Shown: piece after piece, positions 26,334 through 34,550 of the stretch | Numbering within the stretch: position 1 is the first letter of the stretch | Layout: the number at the start of each line of letters is the position of its first letter | Source: Chloroflexota bacterium | GTDB lineage: Bacteria > Chloroflexota > Limnocylindria > Limnocylindrales > CSP1-4 | DNA length: 64,000 nt | Assembly (NCBI GenBank): GCA_019637815.1 | Contig: JAHBUZ010000006.1 | Span: 1 to 64,000 of the forward strand | Reading direction: 5' to 3' | Position numbers and translations under genes: made by a program | The notes under the pieces: generated by a model | The model's input: only the letters and a program-made list of their open reading frames with translations | What the model was told of the DNA's origin: nothing | Databases searched by the model: none

Positions 26334-27212
26334 TCAGGCCTCCTCGTCCTCCTCGCCGAAGTCGGGGTCGACGTTCGGGAACTGCTCGGCGAGCGTCTCG
26401 GCAAGATTGCCGAAGAGGTCCGTCGGGTCGTAGTACTGGACCAGGTCCTCCGGGCCCTGGAGCGGCTTCCACTGGCCGTCCGCGACCTCGTCACCCTCCG
26501 GCTCGGGGATGACCTCCGCCTCGAACGAGCCCTGGCTCTTGAACCAGACGCGCTCGTCTTCGTCGTCGAGGATGAGCAGGTCGCCGAGCACGCCGGACAG
26601 CGGCTCGGATGCGATCTCGAACTGCTCCACGAGGCGCGCCTCGGAGAGCTGGCTGCGTGACTGGAACGTGAGCGCGAGGTCATACAGCCGACGCGCGGCC
26701 TCCGCCGGGTCGGACGGCGGTGCCTCATCCTGATCCTGCTGGGCAGCCCAGTCGTCCGCAGCGCCGATGTACGGGTCGTCCCCGCCGATGCCGACGCCGA
26801 CCGCCTCCTCGGGCGAGATGCCGGCCTCATCGAGCAGGTCATCCGCGGCCGTCGGCTGGTCCGGCAGGCCACCCTGCTCCCGGGCTGCCTCCGCGAACCA
26901 GGCGTAGATCTCGGACGGGTTGTAGATCTCGATGAGCTCCGATGGGCTCTCGATGATCTCCGTCTCCGTGCGCCACTCCCCGGTCTCGGGGTCCTGCATC
27001 CGGGTGCGGGATCGGAACGTGAGGTCCGGCGCGATCGAGAGGTAGTCCGGATCCTCATCGAGCAGCACCATGCCGCCCACCTCGGTGATGCGGCCGCGGT
27101 TGGAATCGAGGAAGCGGATGAGCTGCTCGGCGGCGTCGTTGAGGAACGAGACGCGCTCCTGTGCGGCTTCGGTGGCGATCTCACCAAGGATGCCGGGTCG
27201 CGGTTCGGTCAT
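26334..27212 (-). CDS. Acidic protein with internal duplication, function unknown
   Basis: 292 aa, very rich in Asp/Glu, no signal or membrane segment. Two halves align: GGMVLLDEDPDYLSIAPDLTF ... GEWRTETEIIESPSELIEIYNPSEIYAWFAEAAREQ (about 45-125) and GDLLILDDEDERVWFKSQGSF ... GQWKPLQGPEDLVQYYDPTDLFGNLAETLAEQF (about 208-280). The linker between them is low complexity. Strong ribosome binding site GGAGGGAGG. It starts the unit that runs into pyrK-pyrD-pyrE, 56 nt ahead. No family is recognised. Confidence 0.75.
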   Translation of the reverse strand: MTEPRPGILGEIATEAAQERVSFLNDAAEQLIRFLDSNRGRITEVGGMVLLDEDPDYLSIAPDLTFRSRTRMQDPETGEWRTETEIIESPSELIEIYNPSEIYAWFAEAAREQGGLPDQPTAADDLLDEAGISPEEAVGVGIGGDDPYIGAADDWAAQQDQDEAPPSDPAEAARRLYDLALTFQSRSQLSEARLVEQFEIASEPLSGVLGDLLILDDEDERVWFKSQGSFEAEVIPEPEGDEVADGQWKPLQGPEDLVQYYDPTDLFGNLAETLAEQFPNVDPDFGEEDEEA

Positions 27213-27233
27213 GGGGTGGCCCTCCCTCCGTCA

Positions 27234-27247
27234 GCGGTCCGGACCGC
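27234..27247. promoter_or_regulatory. 14-bp perfect palindrome upstream of acidic protein gene
   Basis: GCGGTCCGGACCGC lies 21 bp before the start codon at 27212. It could be an operator or a small RNA hairpin next to the ribosome binding site. Nothing else supports either use. Confidence 0.3.
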
Positions 27248-27333
27248 CGTCTGCGTCGAGTCTTGCGTCGGATGCTGATGGCGTCGCTCGCCGGTCGTCG
27301 CCCCCACGGGGCGCGGCAGGCGGACGATGGTGC

Positions 27334-27660
27334 TCACGGGTGGAACTCCAGGTCGGGTCCCATCCGCTCGCGCAGGAACATGGCGTGGTGGCGCTCGAAC
27401 ATCCATTCGCCGGCCCGATGGCCGATGGCGCGCGAGCGTGGATCCCCCTCCAGCTTGTCGATGGTGGAGTAGTCAGGGAGCTCCAGCAGGATGACATTGT
27501 CGAAGTCCCAGCCGTACGCCACGTTGTACCAGCCCAGGAAGCGCATCCCGAAGTCCTTCTCGTAGCGGTCCACCTGCTTGGGGAACAGCGTCTTCATGAA
27601 GAACTTGAAGAACGGGTCACGACCACGACGCACGGTGAAGAACGTCGCCAGGACAGGCAC
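27334..27660 (-). CDS. Small conserved-looking protein, possibly dimeric alpha/beta barrel
   Basis: 108 aa from a GTG at 27660 with an upstream GGAGG. Sequence MPVLATFFTVRRGRDPFFKF..., FGMRFLGWYNVAYGWDFDNVILLELPDYSTIDKLE, ends ERMGPDLEFHP. The layout of strands and helices resembles NIPSNAP/Dabb-type ferredoxin-like domains, but no motif makes this sure. The longer open frame upstream runs into MITE copy B and is not protein-like. Confidence 0.6.
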   Translation of the reverse strand: MPVLATFFTVRRGRDPFFKFFMKTLFPKQVDRYEKDFGMRFLGWYNVAYGWDFDNVILLELPDYSTIDKLEGDPRSRAIGHRAGEWMFERHHAMFLRERMGPDLEFHP

Positions 27661-27781
27661 GGTCTCAGGAGACCTCCGATAGGGTGGCGGGGCGATGGGC
27701 CTGCGCATTGTCGCACGGTCCGGTGTGGCCGCCCGCCGGCGTCGGGCGCTCGCCGATGGGTGCGGTGTTCGGCGTCGGTCC

Positions 27782-27951
27782 ATTCCATGCCGATTGACCG
27801 AACTGGCTGACCACGGGCCGGGTCGCTGGGGGAACTTCCTGGCCAGAAGGTCCCGCTGGTCGAGCGATCGGCGACCGCTCCGAGCGTGGAGCCGAAGGTT
27901 GGGTCCGTGGTCCTGCGGCTCGTGGTCGGCCAGTCGAACCGACTGGCAAGG
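27782..27951. mobile_element. MITE-like intergenic element, copy B
   Basis: 170 bp, inverted relative to copy A at 19802-19968. Ends are ATTCCATGCC and GGCAAGG on the plus strand. Imperfect terminal inverted repeats are ACTGGCTGACCACGGGCCG (27802-27820) and CGGCTCGTGGTCGGCCAGT (27916-27934). The internal block CTGGTCGAGCGATCGGCG (27856-27873) matches copy A exactly in reverse. It takes up half of the 27661-28019 intergenic gap; no other feature is seen in the gap. Confidence 0.65.
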
Positions 27952-28019
27952 TATCCACCGCCACGCCGTCACCGCGCGACAGGGTGCCTCGGGCAGGTGG
28001 GTATCGAGCGCCGCCGCGA

Positions 28020-28661
28020 TCAGTCTCTGTGCGGGTCAGGTGCGGGCGGTCGCGTGTCCTCGTCGGACAGGGTGTCGGTGGCCGGGTCGGTATCGCGGGC
28101 CTCGCTGGTCGTGGTCGGTGGCGCCGCGTCATCCTCCAGCATGCCCACGGTGCGTCGCGCGGTCGGTGAGCGGGGCACGCGACGGGTGCGTCGGTCGGCG
28201 GCGACGAGACGCATCAGGAAGATGACGGTCTGGCCGGCGAACAGCAGCAGGACCAGGGTGATGATGAGCATCGCCGCACTCAGCCATTCGGGCCACGCCC
28301 ACATCACGGAGAGGGGCGTCAGCACGAGCAGCGTGCCCAGCACGATCATCTGGAACCAGAAGCAGCCGAGGCCGGGGCCGCGGTCCGCCTCGAGCGGCTC
28401 GCCCTTGTAGAGCGGGGTCTCACCCTGGGTCGCGCGGGGAGTGCGCGCCGCGGTCTGCGGTGCGGCTTGCGGGGAAGCCTCGGCCGCCGACCCGAGCGCG
28501 TCCCCCCCCGCCGCCGCAGCCGATGGATCCGGCGCGTCCGCCGACCCGGGCACGTCCGGGGTCTCCGGCACGTCCCCGGACTCGCCCGCGACCGGCGACT
28601 CCGACACGCCCCCCGACGCGGGCACATCCTCCGGCCGTTCCACCGACCCTGGCTCGCTCAT
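28020..28661 (-). CDS. Membrane protein with long disordered N-terminus
   Basis: 213 aa. Residues 1-80 are Pro/Ala/Gly/Asp-rich with degenerate VPETPDVPGSADAPDPS units. A short GETPLYKGEPLEADRGPGLGCFWFQ segment leads into two membrane helices (about 105-150). The tail is basic (RLVAADRRTRRVPRS) then acidic. The ATG overlaps the oxidoreductase stop (ATGA). No family is recognised. Confidence 0.65.
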   Translation of the reverse strand: MSEPGSVERPEDVPASGGVSESPVAGESGDVPETPDVPGSADAPDPSAAAAGGDALGSAAEASPQAAPQTAARTPRATQGETPLYKGEPLEADRGPGLGCFWFQMIVLGTLLVLTPLSVMWAWPEWLSAAMLIITLVLLLFAGQTVIFLMRLVAADRRTRRVPRSPTARRTVGMLEDDAAPPTTTSEARDTDPATDTLSDEDTRPPAPDPHRD

Positions 28662-30007
28662 CGTGACCCGCCGAGGAACCGGGGTCCGTTCCGCTTCCAC
28701 CAGTCACCGGCGCGGAACACCTCCCCCACGGCAGGCAGGAACCAGGGGTTGCCCCGATAGACGCCGCCCCAGCCGGGCGCCGCCGGGAAGGGGGTCCGCT
28801 CGAACGCCAGGGGCTCGTCGGCCACTTCCGTCGATCGACCCAGCAGCCGGCCCATGCGCAATCCGAACATCGTGCCCAGGGTGACACCCGTCCCGCAGTA
28901 GCCCATCGCGTAGTGGATCCCGTCGTGCTCGCCCAGGTGGGGCAGTCGGTCGAACGTGAAGCCGACGTTACCGCCCCACGCGTGGGTGATGGCCAGGCCA
29001 CCCGCCTGGGGATACACCTGGAGCATCGCGGTCCGCAGGATGCGTGCCGTCTCCGCCACCGACGTCGGTCGGAACGAGGCGCGCCCACCGAAGATGAGTC
29101 GTCGCTCGGCGTTCACGTGCCAATAGAACAGGAACGACTTGGTGTCGAAGGACACCCGGCCGCGCGGGCTGATGCTCGCCGCCACGCTCTCGCTCATGGG
29201 CTCCGTCGCGATGATGTAGCTGCCGATGGGCAGCAGCCGCCGCTGGATCCAGGGCACCGTACCGTCGGTGTAGCCGTTGGTCGCGATGAGCACGGCGCCC
29301 GCCCGCACGATGCCGCGTGCCGTCCGCACGATCCGCTCCGGACCGGCCACGTCGATGCCCAGGGCGCGGGTCCGGACGTGCACATCCACCCCTGCCGCGA
29401 GGACCGCCCCGCCGAGGCCGGCCATGTACTTCGCGGGGTTCACCATGCCCGACTCCTCGACGATCATGGCACCCGGATAGAAGCTCGAGCCGAGCTCCTG
29501 GCGCACATCGCCGCCGCGCACCATCCGACCCGTGAGCCCGACCGAGGTCAGCTCCGCGAGCTCCTCCTCGAGACCGCCGAGGTGGCTCGCGGACCATGCC
29601 GCGACGCCCATGCCGCAGCGCCGATAGTCGGCCGCGAAGCCCTCCTCGGTGATGAACCGCTCGGCCGTGAAGAAGGCCTGGACGCCGTCCCGGAACAGCT
29701 CTCCGCCGAGCCGCTCCCCGAACCGCCGCTGGAGTGCCGCACGTCCCCACTGGAGCCCGGGATGGACGATGCCCCCGTTGCGCGAGCTGGCGCCCCAGCC
29801 GAGCGTGTTCGCCTCCAGGAGCACGACCCGGGCGCCGCTGCGGGCGAGCTGGAGCGCCGCCGTGCAGCCGGTGTACCCGCCACCCACGATGACCACGTCC
29901 GCGCGCTCGGGCAGCGGATGGTCGGCCGGCTCCGTGATGGGTGCGACGGTCGTGTGCCAGTAGGGGGTCGGCTCGAAGCCGGGGCTCGGTGAGGTGGGCG
30001 TCTCCAT
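28658..30007 (-). CDS. FAD-dependent amine/amino acid oxidase (DAO family)
   Basis: 449 aa. N-terminal dinucleotide motif DVVIVGGGYTGCTAALQLA, then LLEANTLGWGASSRNGGIVHPGLQWG, where the SSRNGG segment is typical of DadA/PuuB-like DAO enzymes. C-terminal motifs HAWGGNVGFTFDRLPHLGEHDGIHYAMGYCGTGVT complete the FAD site. It probably oxidises an amine such as an N-methyl amino acid or gamma-glutamylputrescine. TACCAT 8 nt before the ATG suggests a leaderless start. Confidence 0.88.
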   Translation of the reverse strand: METPTSPSPGFEPTPYWHTTVAPITEPADHPLPERADVVIVGGGYTGCTAALQLARSGARVVLLEANTLGWGASSRNGGIVHPGLQWGRAALQRRFGERLGGELFRDGVQAFFTAERFITEEGFAADYRRCGMGVAAWSASHLGGLEEELAELTSVGLTGRMVRGGDVRQELGSSFYPGAMIVEESGMVNPAKYMAGLGGAVLAAGVDVHVRTRALGIDVAGPERIVRTARGIVRAGAVLIATNGYTDGTVPWIQRRLLPIGSYIIATEPMSESVAASISPRGRVSFDTKSFLFYWHVNAERRLIFGGRASFRPTSVAETARILRTAMLQVYPQAGGLAITHAWGGNVGFTFDRLPHLGEHDGIHYAMGYCGTGVTLGTMFGLRMGRLLGRSTEVADEPLAFERTPFPAAPGWGGVYRGNPWFLPAVGEVFRAGDWWKRNGPRFLGGSR

Positions 30008-30132
30008 CGATGTCGATGGTACCGGGATGGCGGGGCGGTGCCGTGTCGGCGCGGGTGGCCGGCACCGGCTCGAGGGTCGATGATGGGGGTGATCGCCTGG
30101 CGGTCGATGGACGCGGGCCGTCACGCTCGCAC

Positions 30133-30147
30133 GAAAGCGCTTACAGT
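30133..30147 (+). promoter_or_regulatory. LacI/cre-like operator and -10 of xylA
   Basis: CGAAAGCGCTTACA (30132-30145) matches the CcpA/LacI-family cre-type palindrome closely; core AAGCGCTT at 30135-30142. TACAGT (30142-30147) overlaps it and can be the -10, giving a leader of about 65 nt before the xylA ribosome binding site. Confidence 0.5.
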
Positions 30148-30219
30148 CGTCTCGGCGGATGATCGATGGCGGACCATGCGGAGGGGAGCCGCGTGGTGGG
30201 CGGATGAGAGAGGAGCACC

Positions 30220-31560
30220 ATGAGCGAGCCGTTCTTCACCGAGGTCCAGGGCCCCATCGGGTTCGGTGGCCTGGACTCGACCGACCCCCTGACGTTCAAG
30301 GTCTACCAGCCCGACCGGGTGGTCCTCGGCCGGCGGATGGTCGACTGGCTGCGGCCCGGCGTGTGCGTCTGGCACTCGTTCTCGTGGGACGGGCGGGACA
30401 TGTTCGGCATCGGCACGCTCGACCGGCCGTGGCTCGCCGACCCGGACGAGATGCGCGGTGCGCGGACCCGGCTCGCCGTCGCGTTCGAGTTCTTCAGCAA
30501 GCTCGGCACGCCCTACTACTGCTTCCACGACCGGGACGTGGCGCCGGAGGGGGACAGCTTCGCGACCTTCGCGGCCAACCTCGACGCCATCGTCGACGAG
30601 GCGCTCGGCTACCAGGAGCGCACCGGCGTCCAGCTCCTGTGGGGCACCGCGAACCTGTTCACGCATCCGCGATACCAGGCCGGTGCCGCCACGAACCCCG
30701 ATCCCGCGGTGTTCGCGTACGCGGCCGCGCAGGTCACCCACATGCTGGAGGTCACCAAGCGCCTCGGTGGCGAGAACTACGTCCTGTGGGGCGGCCGCGA
30801 GGGGTATGACACGCTCCTTAACACGGACCTGCGGCGCGAGGGTGAGCAGCTGGCACGCTTCCTGCATCTCGTCGCGGAGCACAAGGCGCGCATCGGCTTC
30901 ACGGGGCAGCTGCTCATCGAGCCCAAGCCGATGGAGCCCACCAAGCACCAGTACGACTATGACTCCACCGTGGTCCACGGCTTCCTCGTGCGCCACGGCC
31001 TGGACGGTGAGTACAAGGTCAACATCGAGGCGAACCACGCGACGCTGGCGGGGCACTCGTTCCACCACGAGGTCGCGTACGCGGCGGCCCACGGCATGCT
31101 CGGCAGCATCGATGCCAACCGGGGCGACCCCCAGAACGGCTGGGACACGGACCAGTTCCCGATCTCCGTGGATGACCTCGTGATGCCCATCTACGAGATC
31201 ATCCGGGCGGGTGGCCTGGGGACCGGCGGCTTCAACTTCGACGCCAAGCTGCGACGCCAGAGCAGCGACCGGACCGACCTGTTCCACGCTCACATCAGCG
31301 GGCTCGACACGCTCGCCCAGGCGCTGCTCGCGGCGGCCGACCTGGTGGAGCGCGGCGAGCTCGCGGTGCTCAAGGACGCGCGCTATGCGGGCTGGGATGG
31401 TGAGCTGGGTCAGGCGATCCTGGGTGGCTCGGCGAGTCTGCCCGATCTCGCGGCACGCGTGGCGTCCGGGGAGGTCGACCCACGGCCGGTGAGCGGCAGC
31501 CAGGAGCGGCTGGAGGGCCTGGTCAACCAGTCCGTCTGGCGCGCGAACCGCGGCGCCTGA
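30220..31560 (+). CDS. xylA: Xylose isomerase
   Basis: 446 aa, class II length. Motifs: catalytic His in [22 protein letters not shown], the metal Glu in [37 protein letters not shown], the metal-site [20 protein letters not shown] and [15 protein letters not shown]. It converts D-xylose to D-xylulose. Ribosome binding site GAGAGGAG. A cre-like operator lies upstream. No xylB kinase is adjacent; the XylFHG-type importer is 20 kb away. Confidence 0.96.
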   Translation: MSEPFFTEVQGPIGFGGLDSTDPLTFKVYQPDRVVLGRRMVDWLRPGVCVWHSFSWDGRDMFGIGTLDRPWLADPDEMRGARTRLAVAFEFFSKLGTPYYCFHDRDVAPEGDSFATFAANLDAIVDEALGYQERTGVQLLWGTANLFTHPRYQAGAATNPDPAVFAYAAAQVTHMLEVTKRLGGENYVLWGGREGYDTLLNTDLRREGEQLARFLHLVAEHKARIGFTGQLLIEPKPMEPTKHQYDYDSTVVHGFLVRHGLDGEYKVNIEANHATLAGHSFHHEVAYAAAHGMLGSIDANRGDPQNGWDTDQFPISVDDLVMPIYEIIRAGGLGTGGFNFDAKLRRQSSDRTDLFHAHISGLDTLAQALLAAADLVERGELAVLKDARYAGWDGELGQAILGGSASLPDLAARVASGEVDPRPVSGSQERLEGLVNQSVWRANRGA

Positions 31561-31589
31561 CCACGCGACGCGGCGCGGGGGAGGGCGTG

Positions 31590-32303
31590 ATGCACCGGAC
31601 CGCGCTCGCGATCCGGCACGTCGCGTTCGAGGACCTGGGGCTACTCGAGCCGCTGCTCGCCGCGCGTGGCTACGAGGTCTCATACCTCGAGGCCGGCGTG
31701 GAGCCGATGACATCGGACGTGGTCGTCGAGCCGGATGTGCTCGTCGTCCTCGGTGGGCCGATCGGCGTCTACGAGACCGTCGCATATCCATTCCTCGTCG
31801 CCGAGATCGAGGCGATCGCGGCTCGTCTGCGAGCCGGTCGACCGACGCTGGGCATCTGTCTCGGCGCGCAGCTCATCGCCCGGGCCCTGGGTGCGGAGGT
31901 GGCCGCGACCGGGCGGCAGGAGATCGGCTACGCGCCGCTGACGCTCACCGATGACGGGCGCGTGTCGGCGCTGGCACCGCTCGATGGCATCCCGGTGCTG
32001 CACTGGCATGGCGACGCGTTCGCCATCCCCGCCGGTGCGCGGCGGCTGGCCGAGACGCCGGGCTTCCCGAACCAGGCGTTCGATATCGGCGACGCCGTCC
32101 TCGGGCTCCAGTTCCATATCGAGGCGGACCACACCCGGATCGAGCGATGGCTCATCGGCCATGCCCATGAGCTCGCGACCGCGGGCATCGACCGGGCCCG
32201 CATCCGCGCCGATGCGGCAGCGGTCGGTCCGGCCCTCGCGGAGCGAGCCCGCGCCACGCTCGGTGCATGGCTCGACCGCGTCTCGCCAGGGACGGAGACC
32301 TGA
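31590..32303 (+). CDS. Class I glutamine amidotransferase
   Basis: 237 aa. Nucleophile elbow LGICLGAQLIARALGA with the catalytic Cys, and LQFHIEAD with His and Glu complete the triad. GuaA-like stand-alone GATase proteins of this kind (with VLGGPIGVYE) hydrolyse glutamine or gamma-glutamyl substrates. A GTG at 31587 directly precedes the ATG. It is 29 bp after xylA and may be cotranscribed. Confidence 0.85.
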   Translation: MHRTALAIRHVAFEDLGLLEPLLAARGYEVSYLEAGVEPMTSDVVVEPDVLVVLGGPIGVYETVAYPFLVAEIEAIAARLRAGRPTLGICLGAQLIARALGAEVAATGRQEIGYAPLTLTDDGRVSALAPLDGIPVLHWHGDAFAIPAGARRLAETPGFPNQAFDIGDAVLGLQFHIEADHTRIERWLIGHAHELATAGIDRARIRADAAAVGPALAERARATLGAWLDRVSPGTET

Positions 32304-32315
32304 CCGGGGCGTCGC

Positions 32316-32678
32316 CTACTCCTCCCGTGCCTCGTCGGGATCCAGGTGCCGACGAGGGTCCATGGCGTCATGCAGGACGCGCACGATCTCGATGACGTCG
32401 CCGTCCACGCGGTAGATCAGGATGTGCCTTGGTTGGCGCACTGCGCGACCCGTGGAGTGGTGACGACTCCCGCGCAGGTGCCAGGAGCGGATCCCCTCGC
32501 CCAGCTCTGGTCGCGCCACATGGCCGATGCGAGTCGGGTCCTCCGTGACGTCGAGGAACGCTGCGACGAGGAGGGCGATGTATCGGCGCCGACTCTCGCG
32601 CCCGAACCGAGCCTCGCTCCACGAGGCGATACTCTCGATGTCGGCTTCGGCTTCACGCGTGAGCCGGTATCTCGCCAT
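32316..32678 (-). CDS. ParE/RelE-family toxin
   Basis: 120 aa. ParE pattern: MARYRLTREAEADIESIASWSEARFG at the start, DPTRIGHVARPELGEGIRSWHLRGSRHH, then HILIYRVDGDVIEIVRVLHDAMDPRRHL. ParE toxins block gyrase; RelE types cleave mRNA. The start shares one base with the antitoxin stop (TGATG). Confidence 0.85.
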   Translation of the reverse strand: MARYRLTREAEADIESIASWSEARFGRESRRRYIALLVAAFLDVTEDPTRIGHVARPELGEGIRSWHLRGSRHHSTGRAVRQPRHILIYRVDGDVIEIVRVLHDAMDPRRHLDPDEAREE

Positions 32679-32965
32679 CAGGCTGAGGCGACACGGGTAG
32701 CAGCGCGTTCTCCGAGCATGGTGAGGTAGTCCTCGAGCTCATCGCGTTCGAGCTCCACGTATCGGCCGACATCCAGGTCGTCCAGGCCGACCTGGACCGC
32801 GGCACGTAGCGCCTCGAGCTCGGCTTCGTTCCGCAGCGTCTGCTGCTCGACCAGCCGGAGTCCTTCGCGCAGGACCTCGCTGGCGTTCTGATAGCGACCC
32901 GATCCCACGAGCGTCTCGATCAGGTCCTGCTGATGCTGGGTGAGCACCACGTTGCGCGTCGGCAT
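32678..32965 (-). CDS. ParD-type antitoxin
   Basis: 95 aa. Ribbon-helix-helix N-terminus (NVVLTQHQQDLIETLVGSGRYQNASEVLREGLRLVE), then a toxin-binding tail rich in acidic residues. Ribosome binding site GGAGGAAC. A perfect inverted repeat overlapping the promoter (32994-33011) is the expected autoregulation site. Confidence 0.88.
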   Translation of the reverse strand: MPTRNVVLTQHQQDLIETLVGSGRYQNASEVLREGLRLVEQQTLRNEAELEALRAAVQVGLDDLDVGRYVELERDELEDYLTMLGERAATRVASA

Positions 32966-32993
32966 GTCGGTTCCTCCGCGGATGGGCCAAGGC

Positions 32994-33014
32994 ACTGCCA
33001 AGATTGGCAGTATA
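32994..33014 (-). promoter_or_regulatory. ParD operator with -10 box
   Basis: ACTGCCAA-GA-TTGGCAGT is a perfect 8-bp inverted repeat. Its outer edge overlaps TATACT on the minus strand (33014 to 33009), a good -10 for parDE, so binding would block transcription. Confidence 0.65.
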
Positions 33015-33029
33015 TGCCACTGTGGTCGG

Positions 33030-34550
33030 TCAGTCGCCGGTGGGGTCGCTCCAGGCGAGACGGCCGCGCGCGATGGTGAGCAGCACCTCGCCGGGCAGCG
33101 AGCGGCCGAGCAGTGGCGTGTTGTGGCTCCGCGACCGGAGCGAGGATGCCTCCACGGTCCAGCGAGCCGACCGGTCGAACACCACGAGGTTCGCCTCCGC
33201 GCCGACGCGGATGGCCGGCTCCGGCAGATCGAGCCGACCGGCGTCGAGCGCACGCCAGGGTCCGAGCGAGAGCGCCCGGATCGCGCGCACGAGCCCGAGA
33301 CGTCCTGCGTCGACGGCCTCCAGCACGAGCCCCAGCACGGTCTCGATGCCGCTCATCCCGGCCGCGGCCTCGCCGAAGGGCCGCTCGACGTCCACGGCAC
33401 GCGCCGGCGTGTGGTCGCTCGTGATGGCATCGAGCGTGCCGTCCTCGAGGGCTGCCAGCAGCGCGATGGCATCGTCCGGACCACGGAGCGGAGGCGCCGT
33501 CCGTGTCGAGGGGTGATAGGGCGGCGCATCCCCGGCCCGCGCACCCGCCCATGGCGCTGCGGCCGCCTCCCAGGACCAGCGTCGATCGCCGCCGACCCAG
33601 CCGTCGTGGAGCGCGAGGTGGGCCGCGGAGACGTCACATGTGACACGCAGGCCCTCCGACCGGGCGCCGCGCACCGCGTCCAGCGACCCGGCCGTCGTGA
33701 GATGCGCCAGGTGGAGATGGGGTCGCACGTCCGGTGGCGCCTCCGCGGAGACCTGGCGGAGCACCGCGATGGCTCGACCGACCGCGCTCACCTCCGCCGC
33801 CGTGGACGCGCCGCGCAACCCCAGGATGGTCGCCGGGAGCCCCTCGTTCGCCTCCGCGCCCGCGGTCAGTGACGGTTCGTCCGGATGCACCACCACGGGC
33901 ATGCCCAGGCCACCCGCCTCGGTGAGTGCCGCGCGGAGCATGCCCGGGTCGACGGTCGCGTCCGGCAGGTCGCCGAACCCCACGACCCCGGCCGTGGCGA
34001 GCGAGGACATGGGCGCCACCACGCGGCCCTCGCGACCCACCGTGAGCGCACCCCATGGCCGTGTGCGGACCGGCGATGGCGTGGCCGCACCGGCCGCGAG
34101 CACCCGCTGGACGACCTCCGGACGATCGACCGGTGGTCGGGTGTCCGACATGGTCGCCACGAAGCCGTAGCCACCATGGGCTGCTGCCACGAGGCCGGTG
34201 GCGAACGACTCCGCTTCCTCGCCACCCGGCTCCCGGATGTGGGCACGCAGATCCACGAACGCGGGTGCGACGACGACACTCGGCGCGGAGCCGCCACCCG
34301 ACCCGGAGCCGCCACTCGACCCGGAGCCGCCGCCCTGCCCGGATGCGCCACGCGCCCCCGACGACCCGCCCGAGCCCGACGCCCAGGTGACCTCGGCGAT
34401 CCGACCGTCCTCGACCACGATCGACCCGACCCCCGACCGACCCGACAGCGGGTCGACGAGCAGCGCGTCGGTGATGACCAGGTGGTCGATGACGCCACCC
34501 GGCACGAGGCCGTCCGGCTCGGATCCGGCCAGCTCCAGTGGGCCGCTCAC
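33030..34550 (-). CDS. Dihydroorotase-like protein, active site degenerate
   Basis: 506 aa. Class I dihydroorotase fold in a pyrR-pyrB operon. The metal motif is VDLRAHIREPG, with Arg102 where DLHxH needs His; His104 remains. The substrate Asn motif MPNT reads MSDT, and DHAPH reads DHTPA. The Asp in GFGDLPD, His in VVHPDEPS, His in AHLTTAGS and Asp in SDHTPA are kept. A Gly/Ser-rich insert fills 57-90. It may be an inactive PyrC-like partner of aspartate carbamoyltransferase, as in other bacteria, or an enzyme with a changed metal site. Confidence 0.8.
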   Translation of the reverse strand: MSGPLELAGSEPDGLVPGGVIDHLVITDALLVDPLSGRSGVGSIVVEDGRIAEVTWASGSGGSSGARGASGQGGGSGSSGGSGSGGGSAPSVVVAPAFVDLRAHIREPGGEEAESFATGLVAAAHGGYGFVATMSDTRPPVDRPEVVQRVLAAGAATPSPVRTRPWGALTVGREGRVVAPMSSLATAGVVGFGDLPDATVDPGMLRAALTEAGGLGMPVVVHPDEPSLTAGAEANEGLPATILGLRGASTAAEVSAVGRAIAVLRQVSAEAPPDVRPHLHLAHLTTAGSLDAVRGARSEGLRVTCDVSAAHLALHDGWVGGDRRWSWEAAAAPWAGARAGDAPPYHPSTRTAPPLRGPDDAIALLAALEDGTLDAITSDHTPARAVDVERPFGEAAAGMSGIETVLGLVLEAVDAGRLGLVRAIRALSLGPWRALDAGRLDLPEPAIRVGAEANLVVFDRSARWTVEASSLRSRSHNTPLLGRSLPGEVLLTIARGRLAWSDPTGD

